Shown here: positions 11,813-23,087 of the stretch, in pieces
Numbering within the stretch: position 1 is the first letter of the stretch
How the letters are laid out: each line of letters starts with the position of its first letter
Assembly (NCBI RefSeq): GCF_030272615.1
Contig: NC_081412.1
Span: 100,875,796-100,939,795, forward strand
Source: Cryptomeria japonica
Taxonomy: Eukaryota; Streptophyta; Pinopsida; Cupressales; Cupressaceae
Length of the DNA: 64,000 nt
Direction of reading: 5' to 3'
The notes under the pieces: generated by a model
What the model was told of the DNA's origin: nothing
The model's database searches: none
What the model saw: the letters and a program-made list of their open reading frames with translations, nothing else
Made by a program: the position numbers and the translations under genes

Positions 11813-12987
11813 TGTTGACATGAGACACTATTTCGGTGATTCTCTAGTGAATATTGATGATGTTATATGCAAGGAGATTACTTAGGGGTTGTCATTGATG
11901 GAAACTCATCTTAGTAATCCTATCCGGTATATGGAGATTGGGATTACCGAAAGTCTTAAGTAAGTTTGGTTATTCATGAAGCATAAGTCTGGTTGGTGGA
12001 ACATAGTGTATAAATTTGGTGAGTATTATTCATTTCTGGTGATGCAGTTTTGGTTGTGGTGATTGGAATTGTTGATTGGATGTGTCAGGCATCTCTTCAT
12101 ACAATTCTAGCCTCTGGTGTTGATTATAGTGCAAGTTTCTTGGTCACATACCTAGTATACAGGAAGAATAGGGTTATCTTCATGTTTGGTAGTGTAGCGT
12201 GTGGTCAAGATTCCTTGAGGTGATTTTGGTGGATGTTGATGAGTTCAAGGTGATTGGGATGAGTTATTAGAATCTTGTGATCATATGTTTTACGTTTGGA
12301 ATAAGGATTTCTAGAAGGATTGAGCTGACATGAGTCTACACGTTACACATTTTGTTGTTTTGACAAGTCAACTAGTTTGATATCTATTTTGGTGGTGCGG
12401 ATATATAAGGTCGACTTGGATGATCATTTTGTGTGGTGGTATGTATGTGAGATTATGTTGGAAGCAATTGAGCATAGTTTCATGTGTGCATCTTTAGTGT
12501 TCATGATCTAGTACATTGTAGCAGAGCAAAATATAGCAGTTTTTTCTGAGCAGTGATAACAAATCATTATTGACCCTAACCAGAATTGGTTCCTAGCATT
12601 TGTAGATGTTATACTCTAGTTCAAACATTGTATTTGCTTCTATATCATATTTATAGGATAGTGAGTCCTCTAGGGTTGCATCCTTGTTATGTATTTGAGC
12701 AGTGAGCTCTAGGCAATATGCCTGATTTCAAGTGCATTTAACTTTTGTAATATTGTTCTACTACTAGCCATAGTATAATAATATTGTGGGTTCAAATCCC
12801 ATTGTGGTTTTTCCCTTTTGGGTTTCCACATAAAAAATCTAATGTTATGGTTGCATGTTTAATCGTTTTATGTTTCTACACTTTTCTTTCATTTATTTGC
12901 ATCTAATGGTTAAAGAAACAACTTAATAAATTTGTGAACTGCAAAACATTAATTCACCCCCCCTCTCAGTGTTCATTGTTTTGAACA
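11813..12987 (+). repeat. L1 5' LTR
   Basis: Starts 'tgttgacatgagacac' and ends '...tgaaca'. It has a TATA-like 'gatatataagg' near 12400, the plant LTR phrase 'gtggtttttccc...gggtttccac' near 12800 and the C-rich 'attcaccccccctctcag' just before the end. It matches 25079-26254 over its whole length. Confidence 0.93.
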
Positions 12988-12989
12988 AT

Positions 12990-13002
12990 TGGTATCAAAG
13001 CC
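12990..13002 (+). promoter_or_regulatory. L1 primer binding site (tRNA-Met type)
   Basis: 'tggtatcaaagcc' lies two bases after the 5' LTR. It differs by one base from the usual plant Copia primer site TGGTATCAGAGC, which pairs with the 3' end of initiator tRNA-Met and primes minus-strand DNA. Confidence 0.85.
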
Positions 13003-13055
13003 TAGTTCCTCCAAAGAAGCCTAACAACTTGAGGAAGATCTAGAAGACTGAATCA

Positions 13056-14207
13056 ATGGACTCTAGTTTGTAGAAATAACTTACTATGGCACTTGAAGAT
13101 CTTGATGTAGCGATGAAGGAAAAGAGTAGTCTGAAAAGAAATCTGAATGCAATTGGACTTCATTGATACATTGAAAGATCAATTGAACACTTCTAGAGAA
13201 AAGAGAAAGAAGCTGATGGAGGAGTTGTAGGAGAAGAAAGAACAAAGTGTTGACAGTCAAGCCCTACAAGATAAAATAGATGAATGTGAGAAGCTGGCTA
13301 GGGAGAATGCAGTTTTGAAGAATGAGATGCAATCTATTGTAATGAATATGACTAAGGAGATTGAAGACTAGAAGAAGAATGAGGAAACCCTGACTCAGTC
13401 ACAAAAGGATAGATCTGATGAATGTTGTAGATTGAAATATGAGAATGATCAGTTGAAGCTTGAATTGCTGCAAACAAATAATGATGGACAAGAACTTGAA
13501 AGGTATATCATAATTCTCAAAGATGAGCTGACTATAGCTAATGAGTACAAAGAAAAATTCAAAGCTAGCTCAGCCCAATTGGATGAGATGCTAGAAAGTC
13601 AGAGACATGGGAAAGATACATGTGGAATTGGATTTGAGAAAGGATAATCCTCTAGCTATGATTGAAGCAATCATAAGAAGGACAAGAAACATCTAGTAAG
13701 ATAGCCTAATGCCTATAAATTCGATGGAAAATGTTTTGTTTGTCATAAATTTGGTCATATGAAAAATCAATACAGAAGTAAGATAAATAATGGAATGATG
13801 AACAACATGATGAATAATGGTTTTACCTTTATCGGTCAATGTTTCATATTCAACAACTTTCGTATAAGTCAAACATGTGCAGAACAATGATAAATAACAA
13901 GAGATGCTATACTTGTGGGATTTTTGGACATATTCATAACCAATTTAGAATGAGACCAAATCAGATGAACATTAGGCCTATGCAAAAGAATGTTGTTTGC
14001 CATGCATGCAACAAGCTAGGTCATATTTCATGATATTGTAGAAGAAAGAATGCACTTGTGAACAAGAACAAATCAGATGAAAAAGGAAAAGCTAAGGTGG
14101 AAGAGATCAAAGATCAGCATAAGAAGATGTGGGTGAAGAAGGAAGATGCAAATGTGCATAATGGCTCCACACTTGAATCCGGTGTTGGAACCTCATCCAA
14201 TAACTAG
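13056..14207 (+). pseudogene. L1 ORF1: gag-like protein, coiled coil plus zinc knuckles
   Basis: The frame starts at an ATG about 55 bp after the primer site. The first two thirds encode a Lys/Glu/Leu-rich coiled coil; the cleanest part is 13432-13647. Then come CCHC-type zinc knuckles: 'CFVCHKFGHMKNQY' (last Cys lost), 'CYTCGIFGHIHNQF' (last Cys lost) and 'CHACNKLGHIS', followed by a Lys-rich tail. Such proteins form retrotransposon particles and bind RNA. It differs from C2 gag in having a long coiled coil. Several stops and at least one shift break it. The order, the 'NAYKFDGKCF' lead into the knuckles and the 'SSNN-stop' ending match L2 ORF1. Confidence 0.8.
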
Positions 14208-14597
14208 GGTAGTTTTGTCTTAGGGGCCAGTTTATCATGTAGATCATTAGAATCCCCTTGCAGAGATCTATAATCGGTCAAGGATGGTTGCAAATGATGA
14301 AGATTAGTTATATATGGCAGTTTGATAATCCGGTGAAAGAAAAGATGAAAAAATAGTGTAACTAAAAGCCTTTAAGTTTGAGCTTTTATTACAACTCAAA
14401 ATTAGGTTAAAAAGGGAATTTCAGTCATTCATTTTTTCAGATTGTAACTGAAGAGTAAGAGAAAAAGAGTAATGCGAACGAGTTTGAGCTATGATAAGTG
14501 AGCTAGAAGTGATCATTTAGATATTTCTAGCGTTTGGTTGAGATCAAAAGATGTATTTATCCATTTGTGAGCAATATTTTCATACCCTAAATTCGAC

Positions 14598-15534
14598 ATG
14601 GCATCTGCATCTGGTGTTGTGACCCCTTTGATGGTGGAAATTTATGAGAGAGAAAGACCTATATTCAAAAGGCATCCATTTAAAGCCATTGAAGATGATT
14701 CGGAAGGATCATTTTCTTCACTCCTATACAGTGTGATTTATAACAAGGATATTAGAGCTTATATCGATTGTAGCATCAAAGAATTAAGTAATTTCAATAT
14801 TCTATCACTCTACAACAAGCATTTTTTTGATAGTTTGGGAAATATGAAGCTCGAATTCAAGGTACTTAAGGATAAGGGTTTTGTGCAATTTATTCATTTT
14901 CTGATGCTCGATGAAGTAGAATGGGTCTGATATATTTTGAGTGGATTTCACAATGAATTCATGTGGTTGGATCAACCTTACAAGATAACCAAGCAAGCCA
15001 TTGAAGGAGTTACTTGTTTAAAAGCAATTGGTGAAGTCCCTAGATTAAGGAAAATAGAGAATACAATGTTGACAAAGATTATTGGATCTTAGTTTGATAG
15101 TTGGTCGATGACTATCAATGATATTATTGAGCACAATATTAGATTTTCCTCGATGGTGATTAGATACAAGGTATATCAATCAAGAAGGATGAATTCTATA
15201 TCCGACATGACCATATTTGCATCCTATGAAATGCTAAAGGAAGACAAAAGGTATGATCTTTGTATAGTACTTCTCTATGAGTTAATGAGAAACTTGAAGA
15301 AAATAAAGAAAGATAAGAAACATGACTTCAAGTTTGGATCCCTAATTGTTTGTTTAGCACTTTATTTTGTGAATGAGATCCTCGGAATTGGAAACGTCCA
15401 ATGGGCTTATGATAAACCAGTGGTTATGCAAAACAAGGAAGGATTGTTGGGTTTGAGTGACAATGTAATGCAAAAATCAGCTTTATGGGGCTATTTCAAA
15501 ACTTTTCAAGACATTATGAAAAGAAGAGAGAGAA
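14598..15534 (+). pseudogene. L1 ORF2, first part: unknown conserved protein
   Basis: ORF2 starts 'MASASG', like the 'MASSSS' start of L2 ORF2 (31009), about 390 bp after ORF1. Conserved between the two proteins are a block with W-I/L-D, F/Y-K-I-S/T-K and A-I-x-x-V-T; then 'NDII' with an N-x-R-Y/F-x-S-M-V core; then 'NLKKIK' leading to F-G-x-L-x-V-C-L-x-L-Y-F and E-I-x-x-I-G. No replication enzyme motif is present. The helical layout faintly recalls plant 'putative transposon protein' or PMD-type domains, but that is a guess. In-frame stops near 14928 and 15090 break it. It stops where a solo LTR entered and resumes at 16734. Confidence 0.75.
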
Positions 15535-16733
15535 TGATGAATACCAAGATGAGGGGTGAATTAGTATACCAAAAAATATTGTAAACAAACTTTTAAATAG
15601 TTTAGCAGATAACCGATACAACAGATTCACTAATAAATCGATTAAGATAAATGCAAACCAAATAGAAAACAAAGTATTCACCCACAAGAGCACAATCACC
15701 ATAACACAACATATTTGGTGTGGAAACCCAAATGGAAAAAACCACAATGAGTAGAAACTAACAAGTAACTATCTGCAGAATAGAAACCAAACCGGTTAAG
15801 GTCAGATCGGTTAAGGTCAGGTCGGTTAAAGTTAGACCGGTTAAGGTCATACAATGTTCTTCACCAGAACAGATCCTATTAGGAATCTAGATCTTTGTTA
15901 GGAGATAAGTCCTATTAAAGACTACCTTGTTAGAGGATTTCAGATCCATAGTTGTGAACCACCTTGTTAGAGGATTTACAAAGGCTTTGCTAGGCCTACC
16001 CAGTTAAGGGTTTCAGACTTGTTGAAGATGTGAGTAATCAAAAAGTGAGTGATCCATCTAATAACATAGTCTTCTTAATTAGATCCTTGACAACTCATTG
16101 TTAATGCATTTCAACATTACTTCAGTCTTCAATATCTCCACACTCTATCTATTCACACAGACCTAATCTGCTATACAATGATCGCACATAACCTTTTCAA
16201 TCACACATATCTCTCTCATACAAACCCTAGACATGATGTCCTTATAAAGGAATCTGATTTCATGTAGGTCCAATAGGATTATACTACAAGTTCCTAGGTT
16301 TAGTGCATCTAGATGCATTTGGTAACACAACACAAAATCACTGCCAAAGTGTCGATGGATGATAATTTATCACACATTATAGAAATACTAGTTGGTAACT
16401 CATCACAAAGTATTACCGGTTAATACAATATACTGATTACCGTTTGTCAAAAATGAAGAATGGTAGATCATAGTGTTCTGATCAAAAGTTAACTATCGCT
16501 TGGGTCCTTCGTACAACTTGTGATCCTCAAACCGCTTGAGGTCTCCATACCGCTTGAGCTCTTCAGTCAATCTGTGACCGATAAACATCTTCTGCAAAAT
16601 ACCGATAGTCTAAAGACTATCAGTTCAATAATATACAATACCAGTTGGACAAATTACCAGTTGAGTCATAACTCATACATCAAGAAAGTGTGTGTCCATC
16701 AATGACAATCAAAACATCATCAAAATGCCAACA
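15535..16733 (-). mobile_element. Solo LTR nested in L1 ORF2
   Basis: On the minus strand this 1.2-kb segment starts 'tgttggcattttgatgat' (16733 downward) and ends 'ctaattcacccctcatcttg...catca' (15535). It also has the 'ggtttttccatttgggtttccacacc' region that the L1, L2 and C2 LTRs share in some form. No primer site or internal region follows, so it is a solo LTR of a Copia-type element. ORF2 resumes right after it ('RVPKEIVEK', aligning with L2 'PxSIVDK'). The flanks are gagaa and aagag, so the target duplication is not clean. It contains a 15-bp tandem repeat at about 15785-15850. Confidence 0.75.
15785..15850. repeat. Four copies of 'ccggttaaggtcagat'-like 15-mer
   Basis: 'aaccggttaaggtcag', 'atcggttaaggtcag', 'gtcggttaaagttag' and 'accggttaaggtcat' follow each other inside the solo LTR. 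Related 'ttaaccgggt' phrases occur in the C2 LTR near 43210-43370, which supports a family link. Confidence 0.7.
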
Positions 16734-17579
16734 AAGAGTTCCTAAAGAGATAGTGGAAAAAAATGAGAAAACTATTTGTTTCACAGTTAACAAGGATTAG
16801 TGTCATATGGAGGTAGATAAGCCAAGAACTATTTGGATCATGCCCATGGGATATGAGCTGGATGTAGTTACACTTGATGCATATGCTCAATGCTTGTCAA
16901 GTCAACATGCGGACAAGAATGAGGAGAGATTTGGCACTTTCAAGGAGAAGGATTTGGACCTACACAAGAAATTTACTGGGACAGGAAGGAAAAGAAAAGT
17001 AAGAAAGGAAGTTGAGGAACTTGCTGAACAAATGGGTATAACTCAAGAAGTAGTGCAGAAAGCTAGAGAGAAAATATAGTGAAGGAGGAAGATATGGTGA
17101 AGCCACAATCTAAACCGGTATCTTCTCCTCCCAAGTAGTCCAAGGCCAAGAAATGGAAGTTTGCACCTATCTCTAGTGTGTAGAAGTTGGTCCCTCTGCC
17201 TAAGCCTCAATCAACATCAACTAGTAGAGTAGAAAAGAGGAAGAAAGAGAAGTTTGCATAGAAGTATGTAGTAGTAGAGGAGGAAACTGGATCAGATGAA
17301 GATGTTAGAGAAGTGAAGAAAACTACAACATTTTCTAGAGTAGTCAGAAAACCTATATCTAGTGATGCTCCATCTTCAAATAAAGCTAAAACACAAGGTG
17401 AGCCTGTTGACATGTGTTTTGACACACCCACCAACAATCAGGTAGTTTATGCAAACACTCACCACCTCTCCTGAAAAGTAACAAGTTTAGAATAACTCAC
17501 TACCCCAAGGTCTCTGTAGTCAGGTCTCAATGGTGATGGATAGCTCAATCATTGATGTGGTTATACCTGTAAAGGGGCC
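16734..17579 (+). pseudogene. L1 ORF2, middle part
   Basis: Continues ORF2 after the solo LTR. 'PRTIWIMPMGYELDV' with 'LDAYAQ' matches 'PRTIWIIEMGYEVDL' with 'LEAYAK' of L2 (about 32036-32100). A Lys/Arg-rich, basic, helical stretch follows, then Ser/Pro/Lys-rich low complexity like the 'SPSPKKART' region of L2. In-frame stops are common. The frame ends at the edge of the minus-strand insert near 17580 and resumes at 23088. Confidence 0.75.
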
Positions 17580-18259
17580 TGCTGGTTAGAACTAAATCTC
17601 GTTGGTTTACGAACAATTGCACTTCCTCTTTTTTTTTGTATTTTATGATTTAAGATTCTCTGGGGAAATAAAATGTGAAGTGTAAGGGAAACAAGAAAAT
17701 AAAAATAAAGATCAATACAATGACAACTTAATAAACTATTCAATTAGTTCCTTGCAATTTGAGCAATTATCAGATATCATTCAACTTAGCATTCAACAAC
17801 GGACTTCCATAAAACCTACAAAATCATCAATTTCACAAATTTGTGGACATAGAATCATCAACAATATGGCCTATCACAGTAATTCACATACACCACTGAT
17901 GTGCGCAATATGGTTCATATCATAATAGACAAAAAGATTACCATGTTGATAACTCAAAATAATAGACACTACCGATTACACAGAACAATTTTGTAGGATA
18001 TATATGTAAATCAGGCAATCTACAAGTTGCTTTTCATATTAATCTCCATGAATGTATAACAAAAATAACTCAAACTTCTTAACAATTTGCAAAAATCTCT
18101 AAAAATCTCTAAGTAGGCCACAAATCATCAACTTGGGACCCCTACAAATGAATTCAACTTCTCAATTTATAGAAGTTTTTTTCACCCTATTATTTAGGAA
18201 ATAACTCTACCCTAAATTAAGAACTAAAATTAGGAGTCACAGTTAACTTGCAAGTTTCT

Positions 18260-21200
18260 ACCTGGACACTCCACTTAACAACTACAAAATGGATGCTACA
18301 TGAGCATTACGAAGACTATGTTGGGTGAGCCACATTTTCATAATCATGTAGGATTTCTTTCAAAATTGGGACTTGAGTAAGAGGAGCAGTTTTAAAATCA
18401 AGAAAAAGCTTTGCTATCTTTAGCAATTGTGTGCCTAGCTTTTTTATTTCTTGGTAAAAGCCTTATAATTTTCAATTATGCATGCAACTACTTGGACTGG
18501 CGGATTGCCTACATGCTTAATTCTAAATTTATATTTCTTCAAAGCCTCATTTGCATGTGCTCCTTGTTCGTCTAACTCCTTCATCGTATCCGCCACCTAT
18601 TGACATTGAGTGATCAGCTGTGCATATCTATCCATAAGGGCAGTATCGAACTAGGCTACAGGTCCTAAGTTTTGTGCCTCATATGCATCCCATTGATTCA
18701 AAACTTGTTGTTGGTCCATTATTCTAGTATCAGCTATTCTGAGGCCAAAAGGCCCTAGTATATTCGTTACAAAATTCTCATATGACAAAATCTCTCTGAG
18801 AAGAGGGTACCGAATATTAGTCATCTTCTTGACATACTGTTGATACATCTCTACTTTCAGCTCCAAAATATATATGTAGGACTATAAATTCTCACAACTA
18901 TCTCCTCCTAAGAGGTCTTGTTTTATTATTAGCTCCTCTTGTAACCGTAGTATCCTTTTCAAAATTTGGAGCTATTTATTAAAGGTGTTCTCCTTCCACT
19001 CCCATTGTGTGGAACAGGTTGCCAAAGCTCCACCTGCCTATACCGCTTTACAGTATATTTTCATTGTATTTTGTAGAAACAATCTAATGTGGGCTACATT
19101 CACTTGAGTCCATGATTTGGCGGCCGCAGCTACTCGTCTCATCTCCAATAGTTCCTTTACATCTCCTTCTGGCAATGATGAAGTTGAAGGTAGGTCATTT
19201 GTCCTACATGAATCCAAAGGCTTACACATTTCTACCAAGAGGTGTTTATACTACCCAAGCTGCACTTTAAGTTCCATATTTGAGCTATGCTCCTTTTCCA
19301 CGTGTCCTCTAACAACGCTTGTGGCTAGTTCCAAGGTATCTAACTCTCCCCACTTGATCTACTTACCTAGGTTTATCTGTGATACCTGGTATTTGGGAGA
19401 AGCTTGTCCCTCAGCCTACAATGGAACCGCCACATCTGCAATCACTTCACCAGAACTGGTTTTCAATAGGTGGTGAACTGTCTTCAACTTCTTAATCTTT
19501 GGTGGTTCCTCGGTGATTGCTTGTTGTAGAGTAACCTTGGGAAGATCTGCTTTTCTCTTTTTCTTTCCAAAGGTAAACTCTAACCATTATGGTATATCTT
19601 CAGCTTTATCACCTTGATGTGATACAATATCAGCAGTTATAACATGCACCTCTGTCTGCTCCTCTCCTTCAGCTCCCGTTTGGCCAGGATCCTGGAATGA
19701 TGAAATTTGGTGGGCTAAGTTAGCTTGGAGAGCTTGTTGTTTGTCTAACTCTCGTATCTTACCACCAACTTCCTCATTGAATGCTATTTCTTCATCACCT
19801 AGCTCCATCTCTGCTTGCTTGACTTCTATATCTTTAAGCAGGTCTTCTTGGTCTTGAGGAGTTAGAATCAACCTTTCATTTAGGATGTCCTCTGCTTCAC
19901 CTCCTTCTTGTTCACTCCCTAGAGGCTATTGTTGGTTAAGATCCTCTTCCTCCTAGTCAGAGTCAGACTCAACATTTTTAATTTTCACTTCCTCAGTAGT
20001 GGATGTAAAATCTTGCACTCTGGGCTGCTCCTGTGTATACATTAAAAAATGGTGGTGTGGAAGCAGCGGTGCCTTAAGCACTTGTTGTACCTATGGCATG
20101 TGGCTAAGCGGGTACTCCCTTGGTGGCTTCTAGTTTCTCTTCCTATTCTTAAATATCCTCTGCTTCAGTGTGGCCTATAGCAGTCCTTGGTGGGAGAACT
20201 CTAGCAAGTGGAACGGCGCCTAGCCCATCGGTCACCACTGGGTTTCTAGCCTTCTTCAGTAGTTCAGACTCCTTCATCTTTTCTTGGAGTTTCTTCAACA
20301 AGTCCTCAGTGCTTTCTTGAGGCTTGTCTTCCTCACCTGGGTAAGTGGAGGTATTTTATCTTGAAGCCAACCTTGTTTTTCGGGCATACTCTTTATGGCC
20401 TCTTGACTGCGGTACCCCTTCGATGGACTCCTTTTGCTTTGTTTTTGATGCACTGGGTCTGACCCTCTGGCTTAACCATTGTTTAGTCCTATTGATGACT
20501 ATCTGGGAGACCTTCTCCATATCTGTATCTTTGCTTGCAGACCATTTCACTAGGGAGAGGGGCCTCTTGTCTATCCCTGATTCTTTATAAATTGGATCGA
20601 GTAACTCTCCATCATCCCTCAGGTCTTTAGGGAGATTAGTCTCGATACCAAAGTCTCTAACCTATGACACAAACAACCTATTATAATTCTTCTCCCTGAC
20701 TTCAAAACTATCCTGCAAGTTGGCCCAAAACTCTTCCAAGTTGGGCCTATGCCCCTCATATGCCTTAGGCAAAGCTTGCTTAAGTTTCCCGTAGGGATCA
20801 TAAAATTCCCTAGTATGATTATATTCTTTCGGGTTCAAATCCTGAAGCTCTTGCTCGACCAACTTTTCCACTTGTATTTTAGAATAGGCGAAATAACCAA
20901 TGGACATCGAGAAGTCAATACCTATTTTGTGTTTAGAAGATAGCAGTGACTGGAGACCAAGAAGTTGTCTCACATACTCCAACAGGATTACCCTATCATT
21001 GCAATAACGAGGCAGAAACATTGGATTCCTTGTGAATCCACTAACCCTGATGTAAGTGGAGCATGGGTTTTGGATGAACCAACATGCCTACTCCTAGATA
21101 ATAGCCATGGCTTCTGGGCTTATCCAATATCCTGTGTCTCCAATCAACTTACTGATTATAGGGAAGATGAAGGCATCATTAACCCTCTTGAAGTGTGTCT

Positions 21201-22061
21201 TTGCATTTGTTAGAGTGAGCTAGGAATAATATTCCCATATCTTCTTCTATCTCTCCTTCTCTCCTAATTTCCCTTCTACCTGTAGGCCTGGAAACTTTCT
21301 GGCTCTGGTAGCTACCCAAATGACATAAGACGTGAAAAAGAACTTTTGGGTATATTGCACCTCCTTCATCGGCTTACAAATTTTGTTGGAAAGGATTTGC
21401 GACCAATCAAAGTATTGCTTTCCTACCAATATGGTACTCATAAATTGGAACATCCAAGGGTGGAAATGCTTGCAGCCAGGCTTGTCGAAGGCCCTGCTAA
21501 GCATAATAATCAAGTCCCTTTGAGGCTCTTTGAAGTCTGCCCTCAGGACCTCTATAGCTTTGAGCCCTATTTTCCTCTCCTCTTCCAACCAGTTGGTATT
21601 CATGTATCTTTTGTTGGCTGACACCTTCTCATTCCATGTTTTCAAGGCCTCTTCTTCCATTAGCAAGAATGTCTCTTCCCTAGTTGGGATTCCGAAGATG
21701 AACCCCAGCATGTCTAGCGACAAGTCAATGATAGTCTTTCCATGTGCATCAATGCACTTTCTGGTCTCTGGATTGTAGAATGGAGCGATGGTCATTATAA
21801 ACTCTAGTGCTTGAAGCGACTACGGGTATATAGTAGCTTCCACAAGACCAGACCTCTTGATTCTTTGGTGGAGAGCATCTAGGTTGGGTTTATCCAATTG
21901 GGTTCCAATATCCCCAATCTCTATGTGTCCTACTTCGGTGTCTGTGACCCTTTAATTTGATCGTCCAGCTTCAAAACATGGACTTGTCCCTGATATTGGT
22001 ACTTCATGGTGGCTAGAAGTCTATCAATTTCTTTACCTCTCTTGCTGGCAGATGAGTCCAT
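18260..22061 (-). pseudogene. Long unrecognised protein gene in the insert
   Basis: Starting at ATG 22061 ('MDSSASKRGKEIDRLLATM') the minus strand codes for a protein of about 1200 residues. One shift near 21960 brings it into the frame used at 21795-20662, and a later shift leads to the frame of 19871-18651. Visible parts: an N-terminal helical region; 'LDMLGFIFGIPTREE' and a W-rich segment ending 'YFDWSQILSNKI' and 'FFFTSYVIWVA' (21795-21247); a continuation with 'FLPRYCNDRVILLEYVRQLLG' type text and charged helices (21021-20662); an acidic, Gln/Glu-rich coiled region (19871-19587); and a C-terminal helical part (18866-18651). No RT, integrase, transposase or zinc finger was seen. Most stops are TAG or TAA where Gln is plausible. 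A splice-acceptor-like '…tttgcttgtag' sits 14 bases before the ATG. I do not know its function; the 'GIP' helix layout is only loosely PMD-like. Confidence 0.6.
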
Positions 22062-22138
22062 CTAACCACTATAACCTACAAGCAAAACACAAATTTTAGT
22101 CCTCAATACTAAACATAAAACTTGATCCACTTTGGGAC

Positions 22139-22530
22139 TTCGGGGTCCTGGGGTAAGCATAAAAGAAAAAGGCTCAGAACTCTGGGGATCCAGGGTTCTG
22201 GGGTGGAAGGCTAGGTGAAACCCGGAACTTCAGGGATCCAGGGTGGAATGGAAAATGAAACCTGGAACTCTAGGGATCTAGTGTTCTGGGGTGGAATGGA
22301 AAATGAAACCCGGAACTCCAGGGTTCCAGGTGGAAGGCTAAGTGAAACCCGAAACTCTGGGGATCCGGGGTTCCGGGGTGGAACAGAAAATGAAACCTGG
22401 AACTCCAAGGATCTAGTGTTCTGGGATGGAATGGAAAATGAAACCCGAAACTCTGGGGATCTGGGTGGAAGGCTAAGCGAAACCCGGAACTCCAGGGATT
22501 CGGGGTTCCAGGGTAGAAAGCTAGGGCACG
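22139..22530. repeat. GC-rich minisatellite 1 (39-48 bp units)
   Basis: About eight units of the form 'cccggaactccagggatc' followed by 'cggggttccggggtggaa' and 'tggaaaatgaaa' or 'ggctaagtgaaa'. Two unit lengths (about 39 and 48 bp) are mixed, suggesting higher-order duplication. The array lies between the TATA box and the ATG of the minus-strand gene. Long frames on both strands here are repeat artefacts. Confidence 0.92.
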
Positions 22531-22738
22531 CCCAAAAACAACAAACACAAAAGAAACAAAAACACAAAAAGACATCTAAACTAGAAAAACACAAGGAGAG
22601 AAAATTAATTCACCAACCTGGTGAATCGAAAATTGAACAGATACCAAGAGAGAGAGCTCGAGAGTCTAGAGGTTCATGACTTGGGGTTATGGAGGAGAAG
22701 TCCTGAATGCACAAATGAACTCAAAAAGTTCATCACCT

Positions 22739-22748
22739 CTTATATATA
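22739..22748 (-). promoter_or_regulatory. Putative TATA box of the minus-strand gene
   Basis: On the minus strand 'gctatatataagaggtgatg' precedes a pyrimidine-rich leader and lies about 680 bp before the ATG at 22061. If the acceptor-like site at about 22076 is used, minisatellite 1 would be in a 5' intron; 'caccaggttggtgaa' near 22615 could supply the donor. Confidence 0.5.
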
Positions 22749-22784
22749 GCCTCCCAAAACCCTTTCGTACGAAAGCCATAAACA

Positions 22785-23066
22785 CAACCCCGGGACTCCA
22801 GGGTTCCAAGGTCGACAAAGAGGAAAACAAAACCACCTCGAGACTCTAGGACTCTGGAGTTCCGAGGTCAAAAAGACCTAAGACCTCAGGACTCCGGGAC
22901 TCCAGAGTTTCGAGGTCAAAACAACAAGGAACCTTAGAACTCCAGAGTTTCGAGGTAAAACCAAAAAAAGGGGGGACCTCGGGATTCCAGGACTCTGGGG
23001 TTCCGAGGTAAAACCAAAAGGGACCTCGGGATTCCAGGACTCCGAAGGTCCGAGTTAAAACCAAAA
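22785..23066. repeat. GC-rich minisatellite 2
   Basis: About six units of the form 'acctcgggactccagg', 'actctggggttccgaggt' and 'aaaaccaaa'. The core 'gg(g/a)actccag...g(g)ttcc' is shared with minisatellite 1, so the arrays are related although they flank the TATA box. The base composition is far more GC-rich than the surroundings. Confidence 0.88.
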
Positions 23067-23087
23067 AAAAGGGGGAGGGGCAATATT

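Larger units (their letters stand above)
17580..23082 (-). mobile_element. 5.5-kb insert in L1 ORF2, minus-strand gene plus minisatellites
   Basis: L2 ORF2 has nothing comparable at this point, and L1 ORF2 coding stops near 17579 and resumes near 23088, so this segment is an insertion. In minus orientation it has a GC-rich minisatellite, a TATA box (22739-22748), a second GC-rich minisatellite, a long unknown reading frame (22061 down to about 18260) and an AT-rich tail. If the outer bases are TG...CA (17580, 23082), the flanks gggcc and atatt do not match. The two ends are not similar to each other, so it is not a simple LTR element. The edges are approximate to some tens of bases. Confidence 0.6.

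Noticed and set aside
15508-15584. End of the 158-codon frame as part of L1 ORF2
   Set aside because: From 15535 on the frame runs into the solo LTR (its end signal 'ctaattcacccctcatc' on the minus strand), so ORF2 was cut at 15534.
22211-22679. Three overlapping frames of 100-154 codons on both strands
   Set aside because: They arise because the GC-rich minisatellite units lack stops; the protein repeats mirror the DNA units and read in several frames at once.
22139-23066. CRISPR-like regular repeats
   Set aside because: Units abut each other without unique spacers and the DNA is plant nuclear; they are minisatellites.
17580-23082. Full LTR retrotransposon on the minus strand
   Set aside because: The two ends show no mutual similarity, there is no primer site, and the flanks do not give a target duplication; kept as an unclassified insertion.
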